A stretch of 64,000 nt of DNA from Sesamum alatum (lineage: Eukaryota; Streptophyta; Magnoliopsida; Lamiales; Pedaliaceae), in assembly GCA_034509735.1 (NCBI GenBank), contig JACGWO010000012.1, forward strand, positions 28,053,188 through 28,117,187, given 5' to 3'. Of this stretch, positions 13,042 through 23,952 are shown piece after piece. Under the pieces are notes generated by a model that saw only the letters and a program-made list of their open reading frames with translations, was not told the DNA's origin and made no database searches. The number at the start of each line of letters is the position of its first letter. Position 1 is the first letter of the stretch. Both the position numbers and the translations under genes were made by a program.

Positions 13042-14738
13042 TTTGGTGGGAGTTGTGTTTGTAAGCGATGGTGATGTTCCATCAAGGAGTTTTTGGGGTT
13101 CTGGGGAGTTTAATTATGTTTTGTCAGTACTTTATTTCTGTTTGTATGGATTGAAGCTCCCCTCCCTTTGGCTGGAGGTAAAGTTTTGTTGCTTGTGGAA
13201 GAAACTATGCATATTGATCAGTGGGAAGGAAAACGCCATTGCACGGGGCAAACAAGCATCAATTAATATTCTATTTGCAGAAAGCTGTAACCTCATTTTT
13301 CTTGTTTTCTTCCTTTTGCCCCTCTTTTTGTGTGTGCTTCCTTTGTAGTTGTCGCACTGTCTTTGTAATTTGATGAGATACAGGAGGAGCCCTCCTTGGT
13401 GAAAAGTTTACTTTTAAGTTCAAATAGTCATATGAATTTTGATGCCTCAAACTAGTTAAAAGTAGTCTGCGAATTGTATGCTGAACTCAGATAGTAATGT
13501 ATTTCTAGAAGATGGTTGAATTGGTAAAACAATTCTGAGACTATGGTAGTTGTGTTATTTTTTGTTGCAAGTACTATTTAATCATAGGTTGAAAAATATG
13601 ATTTTTCTTGCTCTAATGCCAGAACTTAGTTTCAATCTTTTGGAGTTGGAATAACTTGGCAATACTATGCTGTTATATACTCGACAACTGTATTATGGGT
13701 TTTTTTTTTTTTTTCTCGTAATAGAATGGTATCATAAATTCATAATTCCAACTCTTGAGATAGGCGCAGATTGGCTCTGCCCTCATCCATCCAAAAGAAG
13801 ACTGGCTTTGCGCCCCTAGCTTAATCTAGCCATGCATAAATCTGCCATGCAATCTCCATCATCTTCTCCAACCTGAAAGCCATGTAGATGCGTGACACGT
13901 ATAAATTGAGATATAGTCCAAATTTTTTTATTCTAAAAAAAAAAGCCATGTAGATGGGTGTGTGCTAGCTTATACCCAAATACGGTCCTAATACATTGTG
14001 TGGAGTCTCGTTTCCGCCGCACGTCTTATCTTGCTTTTTCTCCGGTCGAGAATGAAATATCAATGTTATTACCTGTACTGTAAAAGTAAGGTTGTATAAA
14101 TTTGACATGGAATATCCTATTTTTTCACATTTTGTAATTAGAATCATCAAAATGATAAGCATCGTTAGCATGATTCTCTAGTTCATGTAACGAGTAATTT
14201 GATTAGGTGAGGGTGGATTGTTAATTATGAATGAGGAGGGGTTGACATAAAAGTAGGGGCGGGGGGTGGGGGTCGTGCATGTGAAGAGCTTGATTTTGAG
14301 CATTATAGTAACAATCCCCAAGTAGTAAACCGAGGGTGGGGAGAGGTTAGGCGATATTATTAATTTAATGAGCAGCACGTGAAGGTCATTTTACTTTGGG
14401 ATCAGGAATCGCCCACTCCCACTCTCCTTCTCACATGCCTCAATAAAACCATCATGTTTCTCCCCACAAGTCTTCCCACCCCCACTATGAAAACTGACAC
14501 TCACTTTAAGAACCCCCCCTCCTTCTCTCCATCATAAACCATATATATATATATATATATATATGACAACCATTTAAATTCTATCTTCTTTTTTTTTATT
14601 TATTTTTCTTAAAGGCCAATTTATGATGTATTCATTCATAAATTGGGGTGCGTCGGTAGAAATTCAATTTAGGCTCGATAAGGAGTATGTCTTTTATTTA
14701 TTAAGGAAATTAAATGTCAAAGGCAAAAAATCTAAGAA

Positions 14739-14769
<31 letters not shown>

Positions 14770-15045
14770 GGAGAAAGAGATATGCAGCATGGTAGTTAGT
14801 TAGAGGTTGACAAGAATGAAATTGGAGAAAAGCGGAGGGCACAGAAATAGGTCCCCAAAATTGGGAAAAAGTAAAAGTAGGAGGAGGAGTACTGGGTTCA
14901 GCGTACGGACCGTACCATATTCCGGGCCGGTCGCGTTCCCCGCAAAGCCGGCGCCACATCTCCATGACCATGTGCATGTGGCATCACTCACACTCACAGC
15001 CACACAGGACCTGCTGCCCTGCACTGCCCCCCTTCAATTTTATTT
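13042..15045. other. CCT1 3'UTR and intergenic spacer with microsatellites
   Basis: The first ~400 bp are the probable CCT1 3'UTR (T-rich, ending around 13330-13440, polyadenylation site not placed). Beyond it is spacer with a T-run at 13700-13714, a G-rich tract at 14256-14272, (AT)n at about 14541-14564 and (AAT)n at 14741-14768. A G-box CACGTG lies at 14376-14381. The GC-richer part at 14880-15035 is open in one frame but shows no conserved domain. No gene recognised. Confidence 0.5.
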
Positions 15046-15458
15046 GGGTAAATTACAATTATCTCTCCTGAGATTTGGTATAATTATAAATACTCATCAT
15101 TGTTTGAAAAATTATAAATACCCCTTGAGGTTTATAATTTTTAAACAAATGCCTCAAATTGACCATTTTGTCCTTGAATTTTTAATTAAAATTGTAGAAA
15201 AATCAAGCGAGATAAATTGCATTATTGCTCCTTTGTGTAAAAAACTTAAGAAACCTCTCCTTGTGAATTGTAGTCCAAAAAAATTCAAAAATTTTAAGAA
15301 TAATTCAGTTTGCATAAAGGGGATTTTGGTCGGTTCACCCATAAAATTGGATGGAAATGGGTTATTTGTTAGACGATTACAAACCTCAATAGGGTATTCG
15401 TAATTTTTCAAACAACGATAAGGTATTTATAATCATGAGATGTAGTTGTAATTTACCC
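15046..15458. mobile_element. inverted-repeat MITE with GGGTAAATTACAA ends
   Basis: The left end reads GGGTAAATTACAATTATCTC and the right end is its imperfect inverse (ending TTGTAATTTACCC), with arms of about 75 bp that also share the TAATTATAAATAC and TTGAAAAATTA blocks. The total is 413 bp with no coding capacity. I see no clean target duplication. A reverse-oriented relative lies at about 23500-23575, and a looser relative at 18626-18860, so this is a dispersed family in this genome. Confidence 0.7.
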
Positions 15459-17207
15459 ATATTATTATGGACTTTCTTCTTCTTCTTATGATCTCATCCA
15501 AATCCAATAGACTGACAATTTTGGTTCAACTTGAAATTAATTTTAGCAATTTCAGGACAATTCCACTCAAAGTTCATAAATTAAGATCTTGCACGTGAAC
15601 CCATATGCTACAAGTATTTACTTAATTACCACATCTACTACTTATGTATATATTTATATTATATATATATAGGTAGCTGATCAGTTTTTCTTTTTCTTTT
15701 TTATTAAGAGGTAGCTGATCAGTTAAAAAATAGATTGGTTAATTAATTATATTTTATTATATGGACTCTCTCTCTCTATATATATATATATAGGTAGAGA
15801 TAGATGATGGTAATTTAATGTTGGATCACCGACAAGGGACAGAAACATCAAAAACAAATATATCTAAGTAGCCAGCACCATACATGCCTCAGCACTTAAC
15901 CATATTACTAATTTCTACCCGAATTTTTTTTTTTTTAAGTAAAAGTAATGAATTATTATTATTTGAAATAAATCGATACAATTATTTTCGTCTATCAATC
16001 TAACAAAGACAATTACCACTATCATATACTAATCAATAATATTATATAAATTACATCTAAACAACACATACATTTAAGATCATGTGACCTCAACCTTAAC
16101 TACTCAAATATTCAACGGATCCAACTATCAACTATATGCATACATCATCCAAAATTAATTTTAATTAGCAACGTTGAAGTAATTATTTTTCAAGTGTTAT
16201 GTTATCTCGTCAATATATAGAGAGTACCGTAATAATTGACTTAACTTAATTCGTATTGAATTTTTCTACATTTGTGATGGATTTATTTATTAATACCCAA
16301 AAAATTCTAAAATTAATTATATACCTATACTTTTATATTAAGATTTAATTATGGGAGAGTTCATAGATGTTGTTTAAATTGGGTGATCACATGTACTTGT
16401 CACGTGGAGTAGTCCCACGCACGTAATCAACAATTAAGGCATCCCACAAACGATCACGTGACTCCGATGTATTAATACTACATGCCTCAATGAGATATTA
16501 ATGTCCAATTACCTATAGCTCTAATGTGTTGACTATGATGTTGCTCTTAATTACTGTCAATTCCTCTACTTAAATATTTGGGTCTGAGGCAAAATTCAAG
16601 TTAATTACATTAGGAAACATATATTTTATATTCATCATCCTGTAATAAATATACAGTTAAAAAAATGACTATTGCACGATAAATATTATGTGAAATCTAT
16701 AATTGAGCACGATAAAATCTTGTTGATGTAAGAAATTTTATTTTTGTGATACTATATATATTTGCTTCAAAACAATGCTTTCGAGCATTAATAAGAATCT
16801 ACTAGCTTTCTATAATAATTACTAGGTAAATTGGGAGATAAATATCATTTGTACCCTTCATTTGGCTAGTGATGAAATAAATTATTAAATTCAAAATATT
16901 AATATTTCACATTATTAATTACTGTATATATATATTGGATTGATGAATCAATCGTATTTTTGTTTAATTAAGTTAAATTTAGACAATATAATACAATTGA
17001 AATATAATTAATTGAAATTGGGAGGCATAATTAACATTTTAGTATTAAATAAAATAGATAGGGAGATTGCATGGAGTGTGGCCACGTTCCCCTGCCCCCC
17101 TCACTTTACATCATTTATACCTTTCTTTCTACTTCCTCTCTACCTTCTTCATCAATTCATCATCCTCTCTCTCTCTCTTCAACACACACTGAAAAGTCAT
17201 TAAGTGC
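15459..17207 (+). promoter_or_regulatory. upstream region and leader of the GATA gene
   Basis: AT-rich upstream sequence with short AT microsatellites (15658-15670, 15776-15792). Two G-boxes (CACGTG at 16401-16406 and 16455-16460) lie about 750-810 bp before the start codon, within a patch that also has ACGT cores (CCACGCACGT). The last 100 bp are CT-rich leader with a weak TATA-like ATTTATA at about 17113. G-boxes are bound by bZIP, PIF and BZR-type factors in plants; whether they act here is inference. No gene in this stretch. Confidence 0.45.
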
Positions 17208-18098
17208 ATGGATGTATACGGTGGATTATCCGTAGATGATCTTTTGGACTTGCCAAGTGATGACTTCTTCTCTTCTTCTTCTTCCTCCTCCGCCACCCCT
17301 ACCGCCGTCTCCGACATCCTCCTCCACCACCCCTCCTCTTCAAACACCTGCTTTCAGCAGTCCTCTCTTCCGGGTTACTCCACTGACTTCAGTGACATTC
17401 TCTGTGTACCTGTGAGCTCTCTTCAAACACCAGATTTTAATATAATTCTCTACTCTAGTTGTACTGATCAATGATTATGTATTGGTCTTTAAAGTTTGAT
17501 TGGTTAATAGTCAATCTATATGTTTTTGTTACTGGTTCTGATCGTTTTGGGGATTTTCATGTAGACTGATGACGCGGCGGAGCTAGAATGGCTCTCCAAC
17601 TACATGGACGACTCATTCACCGATTTCCCAGCCAACGATCTCAACTCCGCCGTCAGCTTCCACCCGAAAAACTCTACCGGATTTCACGGCCGGGCGCGGA
17701 GCAAACGATCCCGGCCGCCGTCCACATCAGCAACCACTGAAACTCCGACGCCCAATGGCGGCAAGGTAGAGAACTTTGGTAATGGTAGTGGTGGAGAGAA
17801 CACGGAGGTTGCGCGTAGATGCACGCACTGCGCGTCGGAGAAGACACCTCAGTGGAGGACAGGGCCGTTGGGCCCCAAGACATTGTGCAACGCCTGCGGC
17901 GTGAGATACAAATCGGGTCGCCTCGTGCCGGAATACAGGCCCGCAGCGAGCCCCACGTTTGTGCTGACTCAGCACTCCAACTCTCACCGTAAGGTTCTGG
18001 AACTGCGGCGGCAGAAGGAGCTGCTCCGCCAACAGCAACTGCAACAGCAGCAGCAGCAGCAGGAAGAGGGGTATGGACGTCATTTCCGGGTATGCTGA
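17208..18098 (+). CDS. class A GATA-type zinc-finger transcription factor (GATA2/4-like)
   Basis: Two exons, 17208-17411 and 17565-18098, joined by a 153 nt GT-AG intron in phase 0, give 245 residues. The N-terminus [20 protein letters not shown] is acidic and hydrophobic, as in the activation region of the GATA2/GATA4 group, followed by a Ser run and a second acidic patch ([12 protein letters not shown]). A basic stretch RARSKRSRP at about 111-119 looks like a nuclear localisation signal. The single zinc finger is C-X2-C-X18-C-X2-C (Cys 154, 157, 176, 179), with [17 protein letters not shown] and the C-terminal basic [13 protein letters not shown] that are standard for plant class A GATA factors. 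A polyglutamine tract follows at about 226-235. Family knowledge: these bind WGATAR sites and act in light and brassinosteroid responses. The exact orthologue is not decided. Confidence 0.93.
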
Positions 18099-18625
18099 CG
18101 CCATCTCGGTGTACGTGCCCCGTCCGTAGTTAATTCTCAAATCTCAACATTGATTTGATGGTGGTGCTATTTTTCATGGAGGATTAAATTTAAGAGAAAT
18201 TGTGAAAATCAGAGACTTTTTACGGGTTATTTTGCGATTTTCTTTCCATGAATTTTTTACCTAATACTAAAACAAATTAAGTTCATAGATTTCCCTTTTT
18301 GGGTTCGAATCTTATAGATTTGTTAAACATTTTTATTGCCATTTATTGCTTTTTTTTCCGACAACCATAGATAATAAAGATGGAGTGGTACGAGTAGTAC
18401 CGCTACTCCACGTGATAGGACTTGAGAATATTTCTACAAACTCACGGGACATAAATTATGATCAAGCTTATGTCTTCACTAAAATGTTCAGATTGATATT
18501 TATTTAAATCAGATTTGACCAAACCTAGAGCGTCATAATATTATAGTGTAATATGATTGTTTGCTTTTCATAAATTACATATTCATAAATAGTAAATTTG
18601 GATCTAAAAATATATTTATATTTAA
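18099..18625. other. 3' flank of the GATA gene, no gene
   Basis: Probable 3'UTR followed by AT-rich spacer. No open frame of note and no structured RNA recognised. A GGGTTCGAATC string at 18300-18310 resembles a tRNA T-loop but has no partner arms. Confidence 0.5.
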
Positions 18626-18860
18626 GGGAAAAATGCAAGCAATCCCTTGTGATAATGTAAATGAATAAATTAACCCCCTGTAAAAAAATAATAACAATTT
18701 ATCCCCCTGTATTTTTTTTAAATGAAGCAATTTACCTCATGTGTTTTTTAAAATGAAGTAATTTACCTCATTGCCTAAAGCCGTAAATTGCTATTTTTTT
18801 TTAATAGGAGGTAATTTGCTCATTTATAATATTACGGGAGAGTAAAATGCAATTAGATCC
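18626..18860. repeat. small inverted-repeat element with internal 30 bp tandem repeat
   Basis: Arms at about 18645-18702 and 18782-18838 are inverted copies (left: GTAAATGAATAAATTAACCC; right: the inverse of AAATGAGCAAATTACCTCC). Between them ATGAAGCAATTTACCTCATG and ATGAAGTAATTTACCTCATT repeat in tandem at 18722-18772. It is non-coding and looks like a decayed foldback MITE related to the element at 15046-15458. Confidence 0.6.
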
Positions 18861-19082
18861 ATATATTTAATGATCAAGGTTTTTGTAAAAAGAAAAAACA
18901 AAAGTGGAGTTTTTGTATCAACCTGCAATTGAATCGAAGTAACGATTCGCCTTAATTTTGCATAACATCATAACCACCAAGGCTTGCAATATTTTTAGAA
19001 GAAGTTTAGATGATTAAGCAAGATTTTTCGTGTGTCTTTTTCTGTAAGTCTATGATAGCATCTTTAATTATTACGAGCCTCA

Positions 19083-19759
19083 CAGGGTGTTTGGCTATAA
19101 AACTTAAAATATTTTCTAAATATAAGATATTAGGGCGTTTGGCATAATAACTTATTTTTGTTGGTATAATGATAAAAAAGGACACAATACTGTTAAGACC
19201 AAGTAACTCTTTCTCAACATATTTTGTATTTAATATTTTTAAAATACTTTCATAAAGATTACACATTATTTAACTTCAAATAAATATTTAACAGATAATA
19301 TGTCTTTTTACAAAAATAAAAAAATTTAACATGATAATCAATACAAATATAATTTACTATTGGATTTTCATACAGCGTCTTTAGGTGTCATAATACTAGG
19401 GCTGGAGAGAGAGAGAGAGAGAGGGAATTTATTTGTCATTCAAAAATAGTGGGACATATGTGAAGGTTAAAATTGAAATATAGTCAAAATAATAAGGATA
19501 TTTGTGTCTTGTAAAATATTAATCATATAAAGCTTATAATATGTTTGGGAAAAAAATGTAAAGTTTAACTTTTTTAGAAAAAAAATATTTTATAAGATCC
19601 AAAATATCTTGTTTTGAAATTTTATAAGCTCTTTTAATTTTGGCAAATGATTTTCAAGACTTTCTAAGTAGGGCTGGTAGCGGGGCGAGTTGGGCGGACC
19701 CAGGATCAATCCTGCCTACTAACACAAACTTGAGGGCACGGGTCTGACTCATTTGATCC

Positions 19760-19812
<53 letters not shown>

Positions 19813-20309
19813 TGAAAAAAATATTTAGAAATTCAACAAATCATATTACTTTCATAATAAATAGAGAAAAGAAAAATTCAACAACATAACAGTTACAAAT
19901 AAGATTGTTTCTTCACTTAACTCAAATATTCAAGTCCAAAAGTTTTTTCATCCAATCACTAAACTAAATTATTATTAGGCAAAGCAAACCAGACAAATTA
20001 CATTTGAATTGTTCATTAAAATACACATCACTAACTTATTCAATTCATATTAAACACGATTTATTACATACGATATTTATCTATAATAAATTAATAATAT
20101 ATAAATATATAAAATAAAATATAACCAAGACGGGTCTCTGAGCTAGTGGTGGACTTGAGAGCCGCCCTCAGCTCTGGGTTCTATTTCTTAAAACTTGCTA
20201 CCCATTTCTGGACTCAAAATATCAAGTTCCACGTCGTTTTTATTATAAACTCTTAAACATCTTATAAAATATTTTTAGAATTATATAAGCTTAAGCAAAC
20301 ACCCTCTTA
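19083..20309. mobile_element. decayed TIR element (hAT-like ends), with nested repeats
   Basis: The left end is CAGGGTGTTTGGCTATAAAA and the right end reads GCTTAAGCAAACACCCTCT, its imperfect inverse. GGGTGTTTGG-type ends are common on small plant hAT elements, but no 8 bp target duplication is visible. The interior holds a second GGGCGTTTGGCATAATAAC copy at 19133, a (GA)n run at 19405-19423 and a long (ATT)n run. No transposase frame. Confidence 0.5.
19761..19810. repeat. (ATT)n microsatellite
   Basis: A run of about 50 nt of almost pure ATT/TTA trinucleotide inside the 19083-20309 element, likely polymorphic. Confidence 0.95.
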
Positions 20310-20623
20310 TAGAAAAGCAGTGTGAATACATCATGCTTGTACGTATTAGTGTCTAAAGTTGTTGATCATGTAAATATGCACTCACAGTACAAAAATGAAC
20401 CAAAAAGAGTACTTATAAGGTTCCATCTAACTATTATCAAATTACACGGGTAGAGAGTATTTAGTCTAAATTACTGGAACTGTATGAACAAGACCACAGG
20501 GTAAGTCCCTCACTTGAAGTCAAAATTCTTCCAAGCAGAACTCATGGATTTGTCCTTCACTAGCAACATGTTTAGTTACAGTTGTGAAACTGATTTTATT
20601 TGGAAGTGACAACAATTATGTTT

Positions 20624-22034
20624 AGGGGTGTTAAATGGATGGGTTGGGTCGGATTTGGATTGGGTATAAGTGGGTGGGGGTTCAATATGGGTTGGGTTAA
20701 ATATGAGTTTGAGTCAGTGGATTCTATATGGGTCGGGATGCAAACGGGATGGTCGGGACAAAGTTAACCATTTTATTATATTTAATATTTAAAAAAGTGT
20801 ATTTTAGATAATAATAAGATGGCGATATTTTTAATACAACTTGAAAATAATACGACTAAATCTGTATTATTTATTGTTTCTTGTACATTAAAGATTCATT
20901 TGTTAAATTATAAAATGAAAAACTCGTAACGTATACAAAATACTACGTTTTTTTAAATAAATCATGAAATGAAGAATATGCAATCAATTTCTCCATAATT
21001 ATTTGTAAAATTGAATTGTGGATTTCAATCGTAAATATGATAGTTATTTATCTATATTAATCGTGTATGTTCGTTCATTATAAATTATTCTTAGATATTA
21101 ATATTTGATATATTCATTGAAATTTATAATATAATTGTATACTACCAATTTATTCAAAAAGAAATAAAAAAATATATTTTACATGGAAACATATGAATCA
21201 CAAGTTTTGACTATTTTATAAAAGACTTTACTTTCTTTTGTTTCTCATTAATCTGAAAAATATTATTTACTAAATATATTTTGGAAAAAATATTTTTCAT
21301 GAAGAATACGAAAAGTTAGAAATGTAGAAGTAATTAGTGATATATAGTACAACTAAATCAATAATAAATTTAAGCAATTAAATCGTATGTTGAACTCATT
21401 TAAAACCCATCACCAACCCATATGAGACCCATGGCGCCATAAATTTTAACTAAGTTAAATTATTACATACTTATAATTAATATATTTTGGTAAATTTGTT
21501 TCTCATAGAAAATGTGAAAGATGTTAGAACATATAGAACTAATTAGTGATGTGTAGTCAACTTGATCAACAATAAATTTAATTATTAAAACATGGGTTGG
21601 AACCATTTAAGATCCATCCCAAACCCACCTTAAATCCATCACCAACCCATAATAAACTCACGATTACAATTATACTAATACATTTCATAAATTCTATTAT
21701 ATTACTAAATGACTTTTGATTAACTAATATAAAACTAAACATGAAGAACTCATTTATGACCTATTAAAACTCATATATGACCCATAATTTATTGAAATTT
21801 ATTTAAGCAAATCATATTGAACTCATATTAAGAAATATCAAAACCAACCCAACCCAAAACTAGGTAGGTTGTGTTGGAGCCATGGATTTCCACCTATATT
21901 ACCACCCCTAATTTATTGAAATTTATTTAAACAATATCATATTGGATCTATATTAAAAAATGTCAAACCTAACACAACCCAAAATTAAGTGGGTTGGGTT
22001 GGAACCATGGGTTTCCACCCATATTGCTACCCCT
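20624..22034. mobile_element. 1.4 kb non-autonomous TIR element with AGGGGTG ends
   Basis: The left end AGGGGTGTTAAATGGATGGG at 20624 faces an inverted right end (CCCATATTGCTACCCCT) at 22034. Both ends are rich in GGGTTGGG/CCCAACCC blocks. The sequence ATGTT precedes the left end (20618-20622, with one extra T) and follows the right end (22035-22039), a possible 5 bp target duplication. Plant hAT-type elements commonly start TAGGGGTG, but an 8 bp duplication is missing, so the superfamily is uncertain. The interior is AT-rich with no transposase. Confidence 0.6.
21785..22034. repeat. tandem duplication of the element's right end (about 124 bp unit)
   Basis: Copy 1 is 21785-21908 and copy 2 is 21909-22034. 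Both start TAATTTATTGAAATTTATTT and end with the ACCCCT terminus, differing at about 15-20% of positions. The element therefore carries two right termini in a row, one internal and one at its edge. Confidence 0.85.
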
Positions 22035-22130
22035 ATGTTGTATCAAGAACCTAATCAATTCAACGATATAGGCTTCATAACCACAAAAAAGAAAGAAAAA
22101 GGGGGTGAGATTCAGACCGAGATTCCATAC

Positions 22131-22199
22131 TTCATTGGAAAGAGCACGCCATTCTTCTTTTGCCTCTTTAGCAAGACGTGCAATTTCAGATCGAATTTT
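22131..22199 (-). pseudogene. exon-like scrap of an unidentified protein gene
   Basis: On the minus strand 69 nt encode KIRSEIARLAKEAKEEWRAL followed by SNE. The block is preceded by an acceptor-like ...TTTTGCAGTAG and followed by a donor-like GTATGG, and the composition is a charged amphipathic helix. The frame stays open leftward into the adjacent TIR element. No other exons of the same gene are visible on either side. I do not recognise the family. It could be a captured exon or a relic, or chance. Confidence 0.35.
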
Positions 22200-23640
22200 C
22201 TACTGCAAAATTTATTCTATATTGTACTTCATTCAACATACATCTGTCACCGTGTATATAATATTTTTTAAAATAAAATACATAATGCTATCTCTATACA
22301 CGTTTCGTTTAATGTTGAATGAAGTAGAAAATTGAATAGGATTTGCATCAGAAAATCTAATCCACTGCAACTAGATATCAGGAAAGTCGCTATTTTGTTA
22401 AAACTTGGTTGGATTAGGTGTATAATTCAGATAGTGCAAGCTGCTACACAACCCATCTCATTTTAAACACATAACGGGTGCCATGCAAAAAAAATCATTT
22501 TGTGATATTCAACATCCCCAATGCAAACACTGTTTTACTAATACATGAAAACACAAACAAATAGGCCCAGTTCATGAAGGAAAAGTAATGCATTTGCTCC
22601 TATATGTATCAAGCAGCAGCTATTAGCATCCTTTTGAATTATACAATCATATCATTATGGATTATATTAGTTCCAGAAAGCACAAAACATAGTTTCCAAT
22701 ATTACAAGGGGAAAAGAGGCATAGTCTCTCCAACGTTGTCACATTGACGGACTAATGATGTTTGCATGTTGTGTATTGTCCCTCGTCTAAATTACATAGT
22801 TAAATTATATTTATGCTATTAACAAAATAATTAAAATCCGAACTATTGACTTTATACATATGAATGAATGAATGCATAACTGCTTGTGTATTCTAATGGG
22901 CCGAACTACAGAACTAACAAGTCAAGTTGTCGAGAAAACAACACAACCCTTTTAAATGCTTAAGTACATAACAAACTCGATTATTCAACTCGTTTAGATT
23001 GCTGCTGATTTGCGAAAAAAGGTACTCATTCCAAACAAGGGAATTTTAAGTTTGATGTGACGATATTTCATTGGATTTGATGTCATTACACATAAACTCC
23101 TTATGATTTGATGAATTACGTTTAGTATTACTAAATGTTTGATTCCGTTTAATAAATAGGTCCATTCGTCACGAAATTTGCTAATATCAGCAAAAAAAAA
23201 AAATATTTACCCCGCTTGACTTATTACTGATTTATTGCAAGTCAAACAATTACTTTCTGACCAAACTACCATGGTACATCTTCACATACTAATACATGTG
23301 AGGAGGTATATATTCACACTTATAAAGGCAATTTGGTCAAAAAAAGATCTATTTGACATTTAATAAGTCAATAATAAGTCAATTGAGATTAAGTATGAAT
23401 TTTCATTCAATTATTTTGCTATAACAATAAATTTTGTGAATTTTGACTGACTGAGTGGTTTATTTGTTAAATGGAAACAAACACCAATAATATTAAATGT
23501 AATTTTTCAAATTATAAGAGATTTATATATAATTACACCAAATCTCAAGGCAATCTAATATAATTATCCCTAAATAACAAGCAAATAAGGATGTGTAGAG
23601 TGAGCTTTTATTAGTTAGTTGCACTTTGCAAACAAATTAA
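22200..23640. other. intergenic spacer with foldback repeats, no gene
   Basis: AT-rich sequence without a recognisable gene. It holds an inverted pair at 23213-23271 and 23328-23386, and outer inverted sequences at about 23083-23130 and 23500-23575 related to the 15046-15458 MITE. The rest (22210-23080) shows nothing I can name. Confidence 0.5.
23083..23575. mobile_element. decayed foldback element, relative of the 15046-15458 MITE
   Basis: The right part, read on the minus strand, gives GGGATAATTATATTAGATTG, then TTGAGATTTGGTGTAATTAT and TTTGAAAAATTACA, matching the order of blocks in the MITE at 15046. The left part (TCATTACACATAAACTCCTT ATGATTTG) looks like the opposing arm. Inside lies a closer inverted pair (GACTTATTACTGATTTATTG at 23218 and its inverse at about 23370). 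Boundaries are approximate and no target duplication is evident. Confidence 0.45.
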
Positions 23641-23952
23641 CAAACATGAATGATGAGTCAGTTCTGAATTTTAGAATAGTGATGGGCCAAAATAGTTAAT
23701 AGCATAAAGTCTTGCCCAAGACGCCAGTCCACATACCGCTCACCCGAAGACGTGGGTCGGGTTACTGACTCCGACCCAAATAAATATACACGCCTAGCCC
23801 CCACCAAACGCCCCCTCACTCGACTCTATCGCTATTGGATTCTCTCATCTTTCCCAACGTCTGCAATTTTCTTGCATTCCGCAAACCCTAGCAATTCGTT
23901 TAATTCACTGGAACACTTCAAGATAACAGAAAATTCAAGATCTCGATCGACG
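23641..23952 (+). promoter_or_regulatory. NOT1 promoter and 5' leader
   Basis: The region before the NOT1 start has a TGGGCC site II motif at 23683-23688 and a telo-box AAACCCTAG at 23883-23891, within a CT- and C-rich leader. The frame upstream of the chosen ATG (23953) is open but contains no in-frame ATG, so 23953 is the natural start. Confidence 0.5.

Noticed and set aside
14807..15403. 198-codon plus-strand open frame as a gene
   Set aside because: It runs from spacer into the inverted-repeat element at 15046-15458 and its product has low-complexity, domain-free sequence.
18300..18310. tRNA T-loop (GGGTTCGAATC)
   Set aside because: No acceptor, D or anticodon arm can be folded around it on this strand.
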